From Niabella soli DSM 19437 (GTDB lineage: Bacteria > Bacteroidota > Bacteroidia > Chitinophagales > Chitinophagaceae), in the NCBI RefSeq assembly GCF_000243115.2, contig NZ_CP007035.1, forward strand, positions 2,542,001-2,606,000: 64,000 bases of DNA. The letters are read 5' to 3'. This document shows positions 8,097-15,748 of this stretch, piece by piece. Made by a program: the position numbers and the translations under genes. The notes under the pieces are model-generated. The model saw only the letters and a program-made list of their open reading frames with translations. It was not told the DNA's origin and ran no database searches. The stretch's first letter is position 1, and each line of letters starts with the position of its first letter.

Positions 8097-9011
8097 CTAC
8101 TGTTTCGTTTCCGCAGGGCGGATGATAAAATTTCTCCGCCCAGGCATCAGATAGGCTCTTTTAAAAATCAGTTGCCCGATCTCGCCGCTCATGAAATTAG
8201 CAAACCCTGAGCCCAGGCCCCTATGTCCTTCTTTCAATATATATACCAAATCCCTTGTCATCGGGTATCTTTTGGTATAAATATTAGCCTGTACGGGTAA
8301 GACATATTTTCCCGGCTTATCGCTGCTTTCTATCTGAACAATTTTAACTTTTTTTAAAAAACTTAACTGTTGCGCATCATCCTGGTTGCCAATCCAGCTT
8401 ACGCCAATAAACCCGATGGCGTTGGGATTCTTTGAAACATAGTTAATTACAGAATCGCTGGTACTGGCACCCATCGCCTTAGCCGTAAGTTGCCGCCCCT
8501 GCAGTACGCTGTCCATCAAAAAGCGTATAGTACTGGTAGCCTGCAATCCATCCACCACCGGAACCAGCGGCTGCGTATAAGTGCCCGTCAGGATCATTTT
8601 TATTTCCGCCATCGTCAGCAAAGTGTCCTTTGATGCGGGATTGGCAATTACTGCCACAGCGTCTCTAGCTATAGGTAACTGATTTACAACTACATGCATA
8701 GAATCAATAACTGATTGCATCTGTGAGTCACTAAGCTTTATCGTTGAAATGACCATCCGGATGCTATCATTCCAAAGATCTTTAATACATTCCGATTCAG
8801 GTTTGTACTCCACATTAATTTTTGTGCTGTCATTATTGGATTCATACACCTGTATAAGCGCGTCCACAATAGGTTTGAATGATTCATCTACGCTGATGGT
8901 GATCTTTCCCTTGACCGGCGTGTCGGAATAATCGTACTGCTTCCCGCCACCTCCACAGGAAAGCGTGACTGCAACCATCACAAAGGCTACTATTTTTAAC
9001 GCGGTTCTCAT
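8097..9011 (-). CDS. PstS-like substrate-binding lipoprotein
   Basis: The 304-residue product has a lipoprotein signal (VTLSC, lipidated C19) followed by a periplasmic-binding-protein fold of the phosphate-binding PstS type. Recognisable pieces are the early GKITISVDESFKPIVD strand-helix, IARDAVAVIANP, and IGFIGVSW in the second lobe. Classical PstS proteins feed the PstCAB transporter, but no pst genes are nearby. The downstream TPR gene suggests a different envelope role. Phosphate binding is inferred from the fold only. No LES-type surface-export signal is obvious after C19 (GGGGKQ). Confidence 0.82.
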   Translation of the reverse strand: MRTALKIVAFVMVAVTLSCGGGGKQYDYSDTPVKGKITISVDESFKPIVDALIQVYESNNDSTKINVEYKPESECIKDLWNDSIRMVISTIKLSDSQMQSVIDSMHVVVNQLPIARDAVAVIANPASKDTLLTMAEIKMILTGTYTQPLVPVVDGLQATSTIRFLMDSVLQGRQLTAKAMGASTSDSVINYVSKNPNAIGFIGVSWIGNQDDAQQLSFLKKVKIVQIESSDKPGKYVLPVQANIYTKRYPMTRDLVYILKEGHRGLGSGFANFMSGEIGQLIFKRAYLMPGRRNFIIRPAETKQ

Positions 9012-9020
9012 CCCCTATTG

Positions 9021-9275
9021 CTATTTAAAATAATTCTTTTTATACCCTCGGTAGATCCTCCAAATGCCGTATATCACAAAAAGACTACCTAAAAACCAAT
9101 CAATTGCGTCGGGCGGAAACCGTTTATTTAACGCTATATCCAGCTTATTGCGAACAATCAAAAAAATACCCACAAAAATGATCAGTATCCCCATTGCATA
9201 ATCCAAAACTGATCGCATGCCCGCAACCCGTTTGTTCCGCTGTCGTTCATAATCTTCATTTGATTTAATCGTCAT
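9021..9275 (-). CDS. Small two-helix membrane protein
   Basis: An 84-residue protein of unknown function. After a charged N-terminus (residues 1-22) it has two membrane segments, about residues 24-42 (YAMGILIIFVGIFLIV) and 53-71 (WFLGSLFVIYGIWRIY), and a basic C-terminus. The frame is open further to 9380, but that extension is basic and unlike the rest. The ATG at 9275 gives a compact protein of a type common in Bacteroidota. It lies 9 bases upstream of the PstS-like lipoprotein gene on the same strand, so the two are probably co-transcribed. Confidence 0.65.
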   Translation of the reverse strand: MTIKSNEDYERQRNKRVAGMRSVLDYAMGILIIFVGIFLIVRNKLDIALNKRFPPDAIDWFLGSLFVIYGIWRIYRGYKKNYFK

Positions 9276-9462
9276 ATCGCTAATGAGGGTTGGCAATTTA
9301 TAGATTTTTCTAATTAGATGCAAAATTTTAAAATTCCATAACCTTGGGAGCTGGGTAAAACTGATCTTTAACTTAACCATAAAGACGCTGGGGGTATTTA
9401 TAAAATAGTTTCTGCGCTGCCATTTCTCTACGGCAAATGTTATGGTTATATTTACAGGGAAT

Positions 9463-10077
9463 ATGTATTTTATAAAAACTCCATCGTGGCTGAAAAAAGT
9501 GTATGGCGGTTATATATGGGATATCCCGGTCCGTGAAAAAAAAATCTTTTTAACCTTTGATGACGGACCCCATCCGGTAGCGACCCCTTTTGTACTGGAG
9601 CAATTAAAACATTATAATGCCAGGGCAACGTTCTTTTGTATTGGTAAGAACGTGCAGGCCGAACCGGCATTGTACCAGCAATTGTTCGAAGAAGGACATC
9701 GTGTTGGTAATCATACACATAACCACCTCAATGGATGGCGTACGGACACGCATATTTACCTTGACAATATTTTGCAGGCTTCAAATGTTATCAATACCGA
9801 TCTGTTTCGCCCTCCTTACGGGCGCATTACCCGGAAACAGGGGTATTTATTGCGTCAAAAGCACTTTCGCATTATAATGTGGGATGTACTGAGCGGAGAT
9901 TTCGATCAATCGCTCGCGCCTGAAAAATGCCTGGCCAATGTTGTAAGAAAAACAACTCCCGGCTCGATCATTGTTTTTCACGACAGCCAAAAGGCATTCA
10001 ACAACCTGCAATATGTATTGCCTAAGGCCCTGGAACAGCTTTCCGCGGCGGGCTTTACGTTTGAGGCCATTGCCTGA
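9463..10077 (+). CDS. Polysaccharide deacetylase family protein (CE4)
   Basis: The 204-residue product is a NodB-homology, metal-dependent deacetylase that removes acetyl groups from N-acetylglucosamine polymers such as peptidoglycan or chitin-like sugars. Motif 1 TFDDGPHP (31-38) supplies the catalytic base and metal Asp. Motif 2 GNHTHNH (82-88) supplies the metal His pair, and motif 3 RPPYGR starts near residue 116. The later SGDF and HDS (VFHDSQ) motifs are also present. The ATG at 9463 has an AGGGA three bases upstream and is preferred over the upstream in-frame ATG at 9442. No clear signal peptide is visible. It diverges from the membrane-protein gene at 9275. Confidence 0.92.
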   Translation: MYFIKTPSWLKKVYGGYIWDIPVREKKIFLTFDDGPHPVATPFVLEQLKHYNARATFFCIGKNVQAEPALYQQLFEEGHRVGNHTHNHLNGWRTDTHIYLDNILQASNVINTDLFRPPYGRITRKQGYLLRQKHFRIIMWDVLSGDFDQSLAPEKCLANVVRKTTPGSIIVFHDSQKAFNNLQYVLPKALEQLSAAGFTFEAIA

Positions 10078-10210
10078 AATCTTTTTTTAAACAAGAGGGC
10101 CTGAGTGAATACCCAAGCCCGATTTTTAATCCGTACCCTATGAAAACTTAAGGGTGAAGTTAGCCCGTTTTACAGAGATTGTCAAAAAAAAAGTTGTTAA
10201 TATTGTTGTT

Positions 10211-10975
10211 ATGTTGATAGATACCCATGCACATATTTACGCCACTGAATTTGATAATGACCGGGAGGAAATGCTGCAGCGGGCCTTTACCGCAGGGATT
10301 AGTCCTGTTTTGATGCCGGCTATCGATAGCGAAACGCACCCGTCCATGCTACAACTGGAGGCTGGTTATCCGGGACAATGTATTGCCATGATAGGGCTGC
10401 ATCCTGTGTCCGTAAAAGAAGATTTCGCTAATGAACTTGCAATTATCGAAACAATGCTGCAACAGCGGGCTTTTGTTGCTATTGGCGAAACGGGGCTCGA
10501 TTATTATTGGGACATCACTCATAAACAACAGCAGATAGAGGCCTTTGAACAGCAGTTGCAATGGGCTGTCCAATATGATATACCGGTAGTGATCCATAGC
10601 CGGGAATCGACCGATGATTGTATTGCGCTGATAAAAAAGTACACACCAGAGGGACTGCGCGGCGTTTTTCATTGTTTTGGCGGCACATTGGAGCAGGCAG
10701 AAGCGATCATTGCTCAAGGATTTTACTTAGGAATTGGCGGAGTACTCACCTTTAAAAAGTCTGGCCTGGATGTGGTATTAGAGCAGTTACCGCTGGATCA
10801 GATCCTTTTGGAAACTGATGCGCCCTACCTGGCGCCGGTCCCCTATCGCGGCAAACGGAATGAACCTGCTTATTTGTTGCAGGTGGCGCAAAAACTGGCG
10901 GATATAAAAGAAATGCATGTAAACGAGTTGGCAGCTATCACAACGGCGAATGCTAAAAAATTATTCGCTTTATAG
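10211..10975 (+). CDS. TatD family metal-dependent hydrolase
   Basis: The 254-residue product is a TatD-type TIM-barrel DNase/hydrolase. It starts MLIDTHAHIY with the metal-binding HxH at residues 6-8. It also has GETGLDYYW near 95 with the bridging Glu, PVVIHSRES near 126, HCFGG near 155 and LLETDAPYLAP near 202. Family members act as 3'-5' exonucleases in DNA repair and turnover. A GTG at 10154 would add 19 residues without family support, so the ATG at 10211 is chosen. It is followed by the tRNA-Ser region. Confidence 0.94.
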   Translation: MLIDTHAHIYATEFDNDREEMLQRAFTAGISPVLMPAIDSETHPSMLQLEAGYPGQCIAMIGLHPVSVKEDFANELAIIETMLQQRAFVAIGETGLDYYWDITHKQQQIEAFEQQLQWAVQYDIPVVIHSRESTDDCIALIKKYTPEGLRGVFHCFGGTLEQAEAIIAQGFYLGIGGVLTFKKSGLDVVLEQLPLDQILLETDAPYLAPVPYRGKRNEPAYLLQVAQKLADIKEMHVNELAAITTANAKKLFAL

Positions 10976-11012
10976 CGCCAGAAACCGTATTTTTGCAGCC
11001 CATTTCAATATT

Positions 11013-11093
11013 GGAGACGCGTCTCCCGCAGGAATGCGAGATTGAAGGAGTCCCGTCGCAACGGGAGAAAGTGTATATACGGGAAACTGTATC
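11013..11093 (+). repeat. Degenerate tRNA-Ser-like copy, upstream
   Basis: It begins with a 14-base perfect palindrome, GGAGACG followed by CGTCTCC, which are the two strands of the tRNA-Ser acceptor stem joined together. After a short insert come TTGAAGGAG (the D-arm side) and TCCCGTCGCAACGGGA, a 6-bp hairpin in place of the anticodon arm. The variable-arm sequence TATACGGGAAACTGTATC follows. It has no anticodon or T-arm, so it cannot be a working tRNA. Confidence 0.8.
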
Positions 11094-11162
11094 ATCGTGT
11101 GAGGTAGAGATGTAAGTTCGAAAGTTTGATCTTTGGCTGAAAGAAAGGGAAATTAATATAAT

Positions 11163-11249
11163 GGAGACGTGTCCGAGTGGTTGAAGGAGCACGCCTGGAA
11201 AGTGTGTATACGGGAAACTGTATCGCGAGTTCGAATCTCGCCGTCTCCG
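11163..11249 (+). tRNA. tRNA-Ser (anticodon GGA)
   Basis: An 87-nt class II tRNA. The acceptor stem GGAGACG (11163-11169) pairs with CGTCTCC (11242-11248), with discriminator G. The D-arm region is TGTCCGAGTGGTTGAAGGAG. The anticodon arm CACGCCTGGAAAGTG carries anticodon GGA. The long variable arm TATACGGGAAACTGTA follows, then the T-arm with the GTTCGAATC loop. The long variable arm and GGA anticodon identify a serine tRNA reading UCC/UCU. CCA is not encoded. It is followed after 4 bases by a GIY-YIG gene. Confidence 0.95.
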
Positions 11250-11253
11250 CAAA

Positions 11254-11526
11254 ATGAAAAACAACACCTGTTTTGTATACATTTTACAAAGCAAGAAGGA
11301 CAGGTCGTTCTATGTTGGGCAGTGTAATGATCTGGACAGACGGATGTCTAAACATTTTGACGGCTTTAGTAAATACACCGCATCTAAAAGACCGCTTTCT
11401 CTTGTTTACTTCGAAGTTTTCCTCTCCCGTTCCGAAGCCATTAAAAGAGAACGGCAAATCAAAAAAACAAAAAGCAGAAAATATATTCTCCAATTAATTG
11501 AGAATTGGAGAAAGGACTGGCAATAG
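11254..11526 (+). CDS. GIY-YIG nuclease family protein (UPF0213-like)
   Basis: A 90-residue single-domain GIY-YIG nuclease. The first motif is [18 protein letters not shown] (Y-I-L ... Y-V-G), followed by the catalytic-helix Arg in DLDRRMSKH and the Glu in SEAIKRERQ. The length matches the small stand-alone family related to Slx1. The ATG is 4 bases after the tRNA-Ser end with no room for a separate promoter, so it is probably expressed from the tRNA transcript. A degenerate tRNA-Ser 3' portion follows at 11544-11636, so the gene is bracketed by the same CGCCGTCTCCGCAAAATG sequence on both sides. It looks like a homing-type or parasitic cassette. Confidence 0.9.
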   Translation: MKNNTCFVYILQSKKDRSFYVGQCNDLDRRMSKHFDGFSKYTASKRPLSLVYFEVFLSRSEAIKRERQIKKTKSRKYILQLIENWRKDWQ

Positions 11527-11543
11527 ATTTTCGCCAAACTCAA

Positions 11544-11636
11544 GTTGAGTAGTTGAAGGAGTCCCGTCGTAACGGGAGAAAGTGTGTATACGGGAAACAG
11601 TATCGTCCCGATGCTCGGGAAATCTCGCCGTCTCCG
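11544..11636 (+). repeat. Degenerate tRNA-Ser-like copy, downstream
   Basis: It starts GTTGAGTAGTTGAAGGAG. It has the hairpin TCCCGTCGTAACGGGA instead of the anticodon arm, then GTGTGTATACGGGAAACAGT (variable arm) and an extra CCCGATGCTCGGG hairpin. It ends AATCTCGCCGTCTCCG, identical to the true tRNA 3' end. The bases after it, CAAAATG, also match those after the real tRNA. It lacks a 5' acceptor strand. Confidence 0.85.
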
Positions 11637-11909
11637 CAAAATGCATTGATGATCAACGCTATTTTTGTTTACCGGTTTTCAATTGGGTAGCACCAAGGGA
11701 AATTTGTTGATGTTTTTGCCGATCTTCTTACTTCCTGCGCAACACCAACAAGGGCTAAAAAAAGAAAAATATTTTCGTAATTTTTGTGTCGCTGGTTTTC
11801 CTTTAAAATAGTAGTTGCGCCTCCAATTTTTTGTAACCATATATACAGCCTATACTTTTCGCAGGTAAAAAATTACCCGGAGTTCTTTTGCTCTATTTTA
11901 AGAAACCAT
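11637..11909. other. Intergenic, nothing recognised
   Basis: An AT-rich stretch between the tRNA-like copy and the tssD-2 stop codon. It has no convincing ORF, hairpin terminator or repeat. With the tRNA-like copy it forms a gene-free span of about 380 bases. Confidence 0.6.
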
Positions 11910-12305
11910 TTAATTCTCGCCCGGCCAGTTATTTTTGTAGGCGGAATCATTCAGCTTCAATTCTTTTGCACTTAGCTGCAATGTGATCTGCATAGGAAAT
12001 TCACTATTGTGATTGAATTCTTCCATATAATCAATACAATGAGCATCTGTAAAGTTAAGCGTAATGAGTTTGCTCATGCTGTCTCTTCTGAAAAAGGTTA
12101 TCTTGCCATTTTTCGTCTGGGTAGAACTAATCATCCAGTCAAACAGATCCACACTACCGTTGCTTTCCAATGTAAGAACAATACTTCCCCCCCTGGGTAT
12201 GGAAGTCGGCCGGCCTGTGTCATCCGTCACTTGTGTTAACCGATAACTACAATTGAGTACATTTCTTTCGACACCGTCAATAGAAAATTTTGCTATAAAT
12301 GACAT
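11910..12305 (-). CDS. tssD: T6SS tube protein Hcp, TssD family, second copy
   Basis: A 131-residue paralog of the Hcp at 13790-14179. The two align end to end without large gaps. Shared blocks are MSF at the start, TDDTGRPTSIPRGG against TDATGRPSTITRGG, NGKITFFRRDS against DGKITFTKRDS, and the C-terminal SAKEL/SAKEI region. Hcp forms hexameric rings that stack into the T6SS tube and can carry small effectors in the lumen. This copy is the last gene of the run, 25 bases after the L,D-transpeptidase-like gene, and is more diverged than the first. It may be the carrier for that protein. Confidence 0.88.
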   Translation of the reverse strand: MSFIAKFSIDGVERNVLNCSYRLTQVTDDTGRPTSIPRGGSIVLTLESNGSVDLFDWMISSTQTKNGKITFFRRDSMSKLITLNFTDAHCIDYMEEFNHNSEFPMQITLQLSAKELKLNDSAYKNNWPGEN

Positions 12306-12330
12306 GATTATTTGTTTAAAAATTTAAAAA

Positions 12331-13059
12331 TTATTTTAAGGGAGCTTTGTATACGGCTAGTATATGAAGTCCCGGGAAAAAATGAGCTTCGTAAAGCGAT
12401 ACTCTTTTCTTAATCAGCATAAAATTCGGAATATTATATTCGTTGTATGGATGAACCTGAAACACATTTCCTTTTTTCAGGTATTCCATTGTTATCATTT
12501 CATCGATATCCTTTGGCTTAACATGTACACAGCCGTGTGATTCAAAAAGCGCTACATTTTTCTTTTGTCTGGTTTCAAATTCATTAATCGGCGTGGTGTG
12601 TATAAAATCCGACATGACCCGTTCTGATTTATTGTCGAGCATTCCGTTGTTATTTAAGTCTCGAAAATATTTAATGGTTACATGCCCAAAGTCATTCAGC
12701 ACCCATTTATCCGGAACAATTCTTCCCAAACCGTTTCCGCTTGCGATACTACGCACTACTTCCACAGCGCCCCTGTTGTCCATATTTGACCAGGCAGCAT
12801 TGATCGTTGTAATAGGCTTCCACCTATCGTTTAGCTGAACCTCCAGGATCTCTTTATTAAATCTTAAGGGTGTTCCCCATGGCAAACCGGACGACAATGG
12901 ATAAAGACCACCGCCGCTGCTTACATGTTTGCCAATTGATGAAACAATGAACCGCCCTTCCCTGGTGGGAGATGCCTCATTTCCACCTGCCACATTATGT
13001 GCACTTCTGGGACCGCCAACAGCCATGTATGCCTTTATACGTACTAGTTCAACCCCCAT
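12331..13059 (-). CDS. L,D-transpeptidase-fold protein; candidate T6SS effector
   Basis: The 242-residue product has the YkuD (L,D-transpeptidase) signature. SPTREGRFIV at about residues 30-39 matches the family's PTPxGxF strand. H154 (DFIHTTP) and the nucleophile motif SHGCVHV with C177 match HTxx...SHGC. The usual Arg or Asn after SHGCx is His here. YkuD enzymes form or break bonds on peptidoglycan stem peptides. There is no Sec or lipoprotein signal, although the substrate is periplasmic; this fits T6SS delivery. Salmonella Tlde1 is a T6SS effector with this fold. The start lies 6 bases after the stop of a lipoprotein gene and Hcp genes flank the pair. The fold call is firm; the effector role is inferred. 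Confidence 0.8.
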   Translation of the reverse strand: MGVELVRIKAYMAVGGPRSAHNVAGGNEASPTREGRFIVSSIGKHVSSGGGLYPLSSGLPWGTPLRFNKEILEVQLNDRWKPITTINAAWSNMDNRGAVEVVRSIASGNGLGRIVPDKWVLNDFGHVTIKYFRDLNNNGMLDNKSERVMSDFIHTTPINEFETRQKKNVALFESHGCVHVKPKDIDEMITMEYLKKGNVFQVHPYNEYNIPNFMLIKKRVSLYEAHFFPGLHILAVYKAPLK

Positions 13060-13065
13060 ACTTGC

Positions 13066-13692
13066 TTAAATTTTCCTTTTGCAGTAAATAATTATACTTC
13101 TCACCGGGTCTGCAGCGTCCTTATAGCCTGCGCTATGGACTTCCATGACAACGGGATTTTGTGTTGGAGCAATATCTTTACTTAAATTAAAGGTTGTAAT
13201 AACGAAATTTTCCTTTACGCGCAGCTTTTTATCAAAGGCCAGTCGGGAAGTACCCTCTCCAAAGCTCGTTTTTATTTTCTGCAACAAGCGGGATTCCTGC
13301 ACCCCTTCTATCGGCGGGTTTATTTCAACTGCCACCGAATCGAATCCATTTTTTGGCTGGGCAGCAAAATAGTGAACATAGGTCATCTTTGTGCCTGCAA
13401 CAGGATCATTTACAGTGGTATCAGAAATAAAGTACCGGGCGGACCTGCCAGAAAATGCCTTAAATAATTGGGACGGATCCTGATTAACCAGTGCAATTTT
13501 TGCACTTGTTTCTTTTATACACTGGATCAAAGTGTCTGAAGGTAAGATACTCTTTTCCTGTACCGGGCTCCTGGTGTTCCCATAGGTATCTTCAACTTCG
13601 GTATTGTTATGTTTACCTGACACGCTGTTACAACTTTGAAGAAACAGGGTCCCTAAAGCTACTATTACCAGACAGATGTGCTTGAAACTCAT
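13066..13692 (-). CDS. Lipoprotein; candidate immunity partner of the L,D-transpeptidase-like protein
   Basis: The 208-residue product has a lipoprotein signal (FLQSC, lipidated C21) and no domain I recognise. The mature part is mixed alpha/beta in appearance with the segment QEKSILPSDTLIQCIKET near residue 45 and a C-terminal IIIYCKRKI. C21 is followed by NSVSGK, not a clear Bacteroidota surface-export signal, so the periplasmic face is the likely location. It is upstream of and nearly touching (6 bases) the L,D-transpeptidase-like gene, as expected when immunity and effector are made together. Alternatives are a T6SS envelope lipoprotein or a chaperone-like adaptor. It is not recognisably TssQ. 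Confidence 0.75.
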   Translation of the reverse strand: MSFKHICLVIVALGTLFLQSCNSVSGKHNNTEVEDTYGNTRSPVQEKSILPSDTLIQCIKETSAKIALVNQDPSQLFKAFSGRSARYFISDTTVNDPVAGTKMTYVHYFAAQPKNGFDSVAVEINPPIEGVQESRLLQKIKTSFGEGTSRLAFDKKLRVKENFVITTFNLSKDIAPTQNPVVMEVHSAGYKDAADPVRSIIIYCKRKI

Positions 13693-13725
13693 GAGCTATT
13701 ACTTTACGCCATACCCATTTATTAA

Positions 13726-13753
13726 ATGACCCGACCCTTACGGACCGGGTCAT
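13726..13753 (-). terminator. Hairpin between hcp and the lipoprotein gene; possible attenuator
   Basis: ATGACCCG (13726-13733) pairs perfectly with CGGGTCAT (13746-13753). On the minus strand it follows the first hcp gene and is trailed only by TTTAAT, a weak U-tract. It could reduce read-through so that Hcp is made in excess over the downstream pair. Confidence 0.45.
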
Positions 13754-13789
13754 CAACTAATCAAGTTTAAATCCTTACTTCAAAGTAAA

Positions 13790-14179
13790 TTAAACAGCCC
13801 ACTGGTTTACGTGAGAAGCGTTGCCCATAGAGATCTCTTTTGCAGAGATGGTAAACGTTTCAGTAATGGGGTTATCGCTGGTAGAACTGAAGTTCTCGCG
13901 GTAATCTACCAGGTAGCCTTCTTTGAAATTCAACTCTTTCATAGTAGCATCAGAGTCTCTTTTGGTGAAGGTGATTTTACCATCTTTTCTTTCGAAGTTG
14001 TTGCACATCCACTCGAAAAATTTAGTGTCTCCGGTAGATTCAACGGTGATGTAGATTTTACCGCCGCGGGTAATGGTAGAAGGACGACCGGTAGCATCGG
14101 TCTCTTGTTTCAAAGCGTAGCTGATGTCAATGACATTGTTTTTGTGTCCAGCCACATCTAATTGTGCTTTAAACGACAT
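13790..14179 (-). CDS. tssD: T6SS tube protein Hcp, TssD family, first copy
   Basis: A 129-residue Hcp of the Bacteroidota TssD type, starting MSFKAQLDVAGHKNNVIDIS. It forms the inner tube propelled by sheath contraction. The order tssB-tssC-tssD on one strand supports this as the main structural Hcp. The 148-base upstream gap is very AT-rich, and the ATG at 14179 is preceded by an A/T leader typical of strongly expressed Bacteroidota genes. It is separated from the downstream lipoprotein gene by a hairpin at 13726-13753. Confidence 0.93.
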   Translation of the reverse strand: MSFKAQLDVAGHKNNVIDISYALKQETDATGRPSTITRGGKIYITVESTGDTKFFEWMCNNFERKDGKITFTKRDSDATMKELNFKEGYLVDYRENFSSTSDNPITETFTISAKEISMGNASHVNQWAV

Positions 14180-14327
14180 AATGGTACATTTTAGGTTAAA
14201 AAATAAAAAGTATAAAAACTATAAATAAAAAACATAGTTGCGGCACACTCAATACCATCCTGTTCCAGGACATACTGCTGCATACCGGTTTTGCTCCTTA
14301 TACGTTAGCCCCTCAAAAAATCACGTG

Positions 14328-15722
14328 CTACTTACCTTCCTGCTCGTACTTCGACATCCAGTCTACTCCGTCCGGGTCATCACCTTTCTGACCTTCCAGC
14401 TTTATAAGGAACGTTTTAGCCGGGAAGTAGGGCTTTAAATGTATATCCAAATGGATCCGGTCTTTTTGCACCGGGTCCTGTTCAAATCTTTTTATCGTAA
14501 AGTTCTCGATCAGTTTGCTCGGTCCGGTGATTCCATCTAAAAACTTTACAATCTGCGAATTCAGTTCTTTTCTTGTGTTGGCGTTAAAATTCTCAAAAGC
14601 CCTTCTGTTCAGAAAGTCCATCATCACTTTTGCCACATAGTCGAACACCCTTACTACAGAATAGGTCTGCAAGCCGATATTATCGCCATTAAACAGGGTT
14701 TTGGCCGAAAACGCCATTACCTTGCCGTACTCTTTCGCCATCGGGATCAACCCCAGTTTTTCCAGCCCGGCTATTTCACTTTTCTTTAAATCAAATTTCA
14801 CGCCATCTACCTCATTCATGGTGCCGTATTTTTTACCGGCAGTAACCTGAGACATCAGCGTATAATAAACTTTACCCGCTAAAGAACTTGAGGGAGGAAT
14901 GTACAGATGGTCTTCTTCTCCCACTGCGTCTACCTTTCCGCGCCCTACCAGCCAGTTGCAGGCCATCATTACATTGGAGCGGTAGGGATCGCCGCCGGTA
15001 AGATTGGCGGCTTCAAACAATTCCATTACATCATCCGGCGTATCCAGGTTTTCGAAATCGGTTACCAGCATCACTTTATTATCGTGTGCGATTTTGGCCC
15101 ATTTCTCCACCACTTTATTGGAGCCTAGGTAGCCCGGCAATACCAGTATACTGTAGTTATTACGCAGATCAAGACGATCGTAGTTATTTACCAGTTCGGC
15201 CTGTATATGATCGATGAAACGGGTATTGTCCAGATCTTTTAGCTGATCCAGTTCCGCGTTCATCACGGAAATATTTTTAACCTTCTGGCTTTCTGTATTT
15301 TTAAAGAAAGACGCCACCGAACGATAGGAACGTTCCAGCTCCCGGGTACGGTCCAGGGCTTTTTTGAGATTAGACTTTAGCGTGTTATCTGCAATTGCGG
15401 CCTGATGCTCGCAATCCTGCACCATTTCACCCAGCTCATCGGTTTTACCCAACACGTCGATCCACCAGCTTAAGGTCTTTTTTAACTCGTTGCGTTCTTC
15501 TTTTTTAGCCGCTTCATCTAAAAAGATCTTTTTTCGCGCCTTGCGCTCAGGGTTCAGGTTCTGCACATTATCTATGGCCGATTCCAGCAGATCAAATCCG
15601 CCCAAACGGGCGAGCGCATCCAAATGAGCATCGAGCGATCGTAATTCTTTTACCGCAGGTTGCTTAAACTCTTTATGCGTATTTTGGTCTTCAGCCGCGG
15701 GGTTATTTTGAGCAGTTGCCAT
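14328..15722 (-). CDS. tssC: T6SS contractile sheath large subunit TssC
   Basis: The 464-residue product belongs to the Bacteroidota TssC group (DUF5458). TssC with TssB forms the contractile sheath around the Hcp tube. Visible family features are a helical, charged N-terminal third, LGGFDLLESAIDN near residue 41, and LRNNYSILVLPGYLGS near residue 186. The core also has LVTDFENLDTPDD, and the C-terminal handshake-domain region has LIENFTIKRFEQDP and HLDIHLKPYFPAKTF. It lies 26 bases after tssB and is translated in the same direction. The length matches the family. Confidence 0.93.
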   Translation of the reverse strand: MATAQNNPAAEDQNTHKEFKQPAVKELRSLDAHLDALARLGGFDLLESAIDNVQNLNPERKARKKIFLDEAAKKEERNELKKTLSWWIDVLGKTDELGEMVQDCEHQAAIADNTLKSNLKKALDRTRELERSYRSVASFFKNTESQKVKNISVMNAELDQLKDLDNTRFIDHIQAELVNNYDRLDLRNNYSILVLPGYLGSNKVVEKWAKIAHDNKVMLVTDFENLDTPDDVMELFEAANLTGGDPYRSNVMMACNWLVGRGKVDAVGEEDHLYIPPSSSLAGKVYYTLMSQVTAGKKYGTMNEVDGVKFDLKKSEIAGLEKLGLIPMAKEYGKVMAFSAKTLFNGDNIGLQTYSVVRVFDYVAKVMMDFLNRRAFENFNANTRKELNSQIVKFLDGITGPSKLIENFTIKRFEQDPVQKDRIHLDIHLKPYFPAKTFLIKLEGQKGDDPDGVDWMSKYEQEGK

Positions 15723-15748
15723 ATATTGTTGGAATAGATTAAAATAAA

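Noticed and set aside
11013-11093. A second functional tRNA-Ser gene
   Set aside because: Acceptor strands are joined directly, the anticodon arm is replaced by a plain hairpin, and no T-arm is present.
12331-13059. Housekeeping L,D-transpeptidase for cell-wall crosslinks
   Set aside because: It has no signal peptide or lipobox although the substrate is outside the cytoplasm, and it is embedded between hcp genes with a partner lipoprotein. Kept as a weaker alternative rather than fully excluded.
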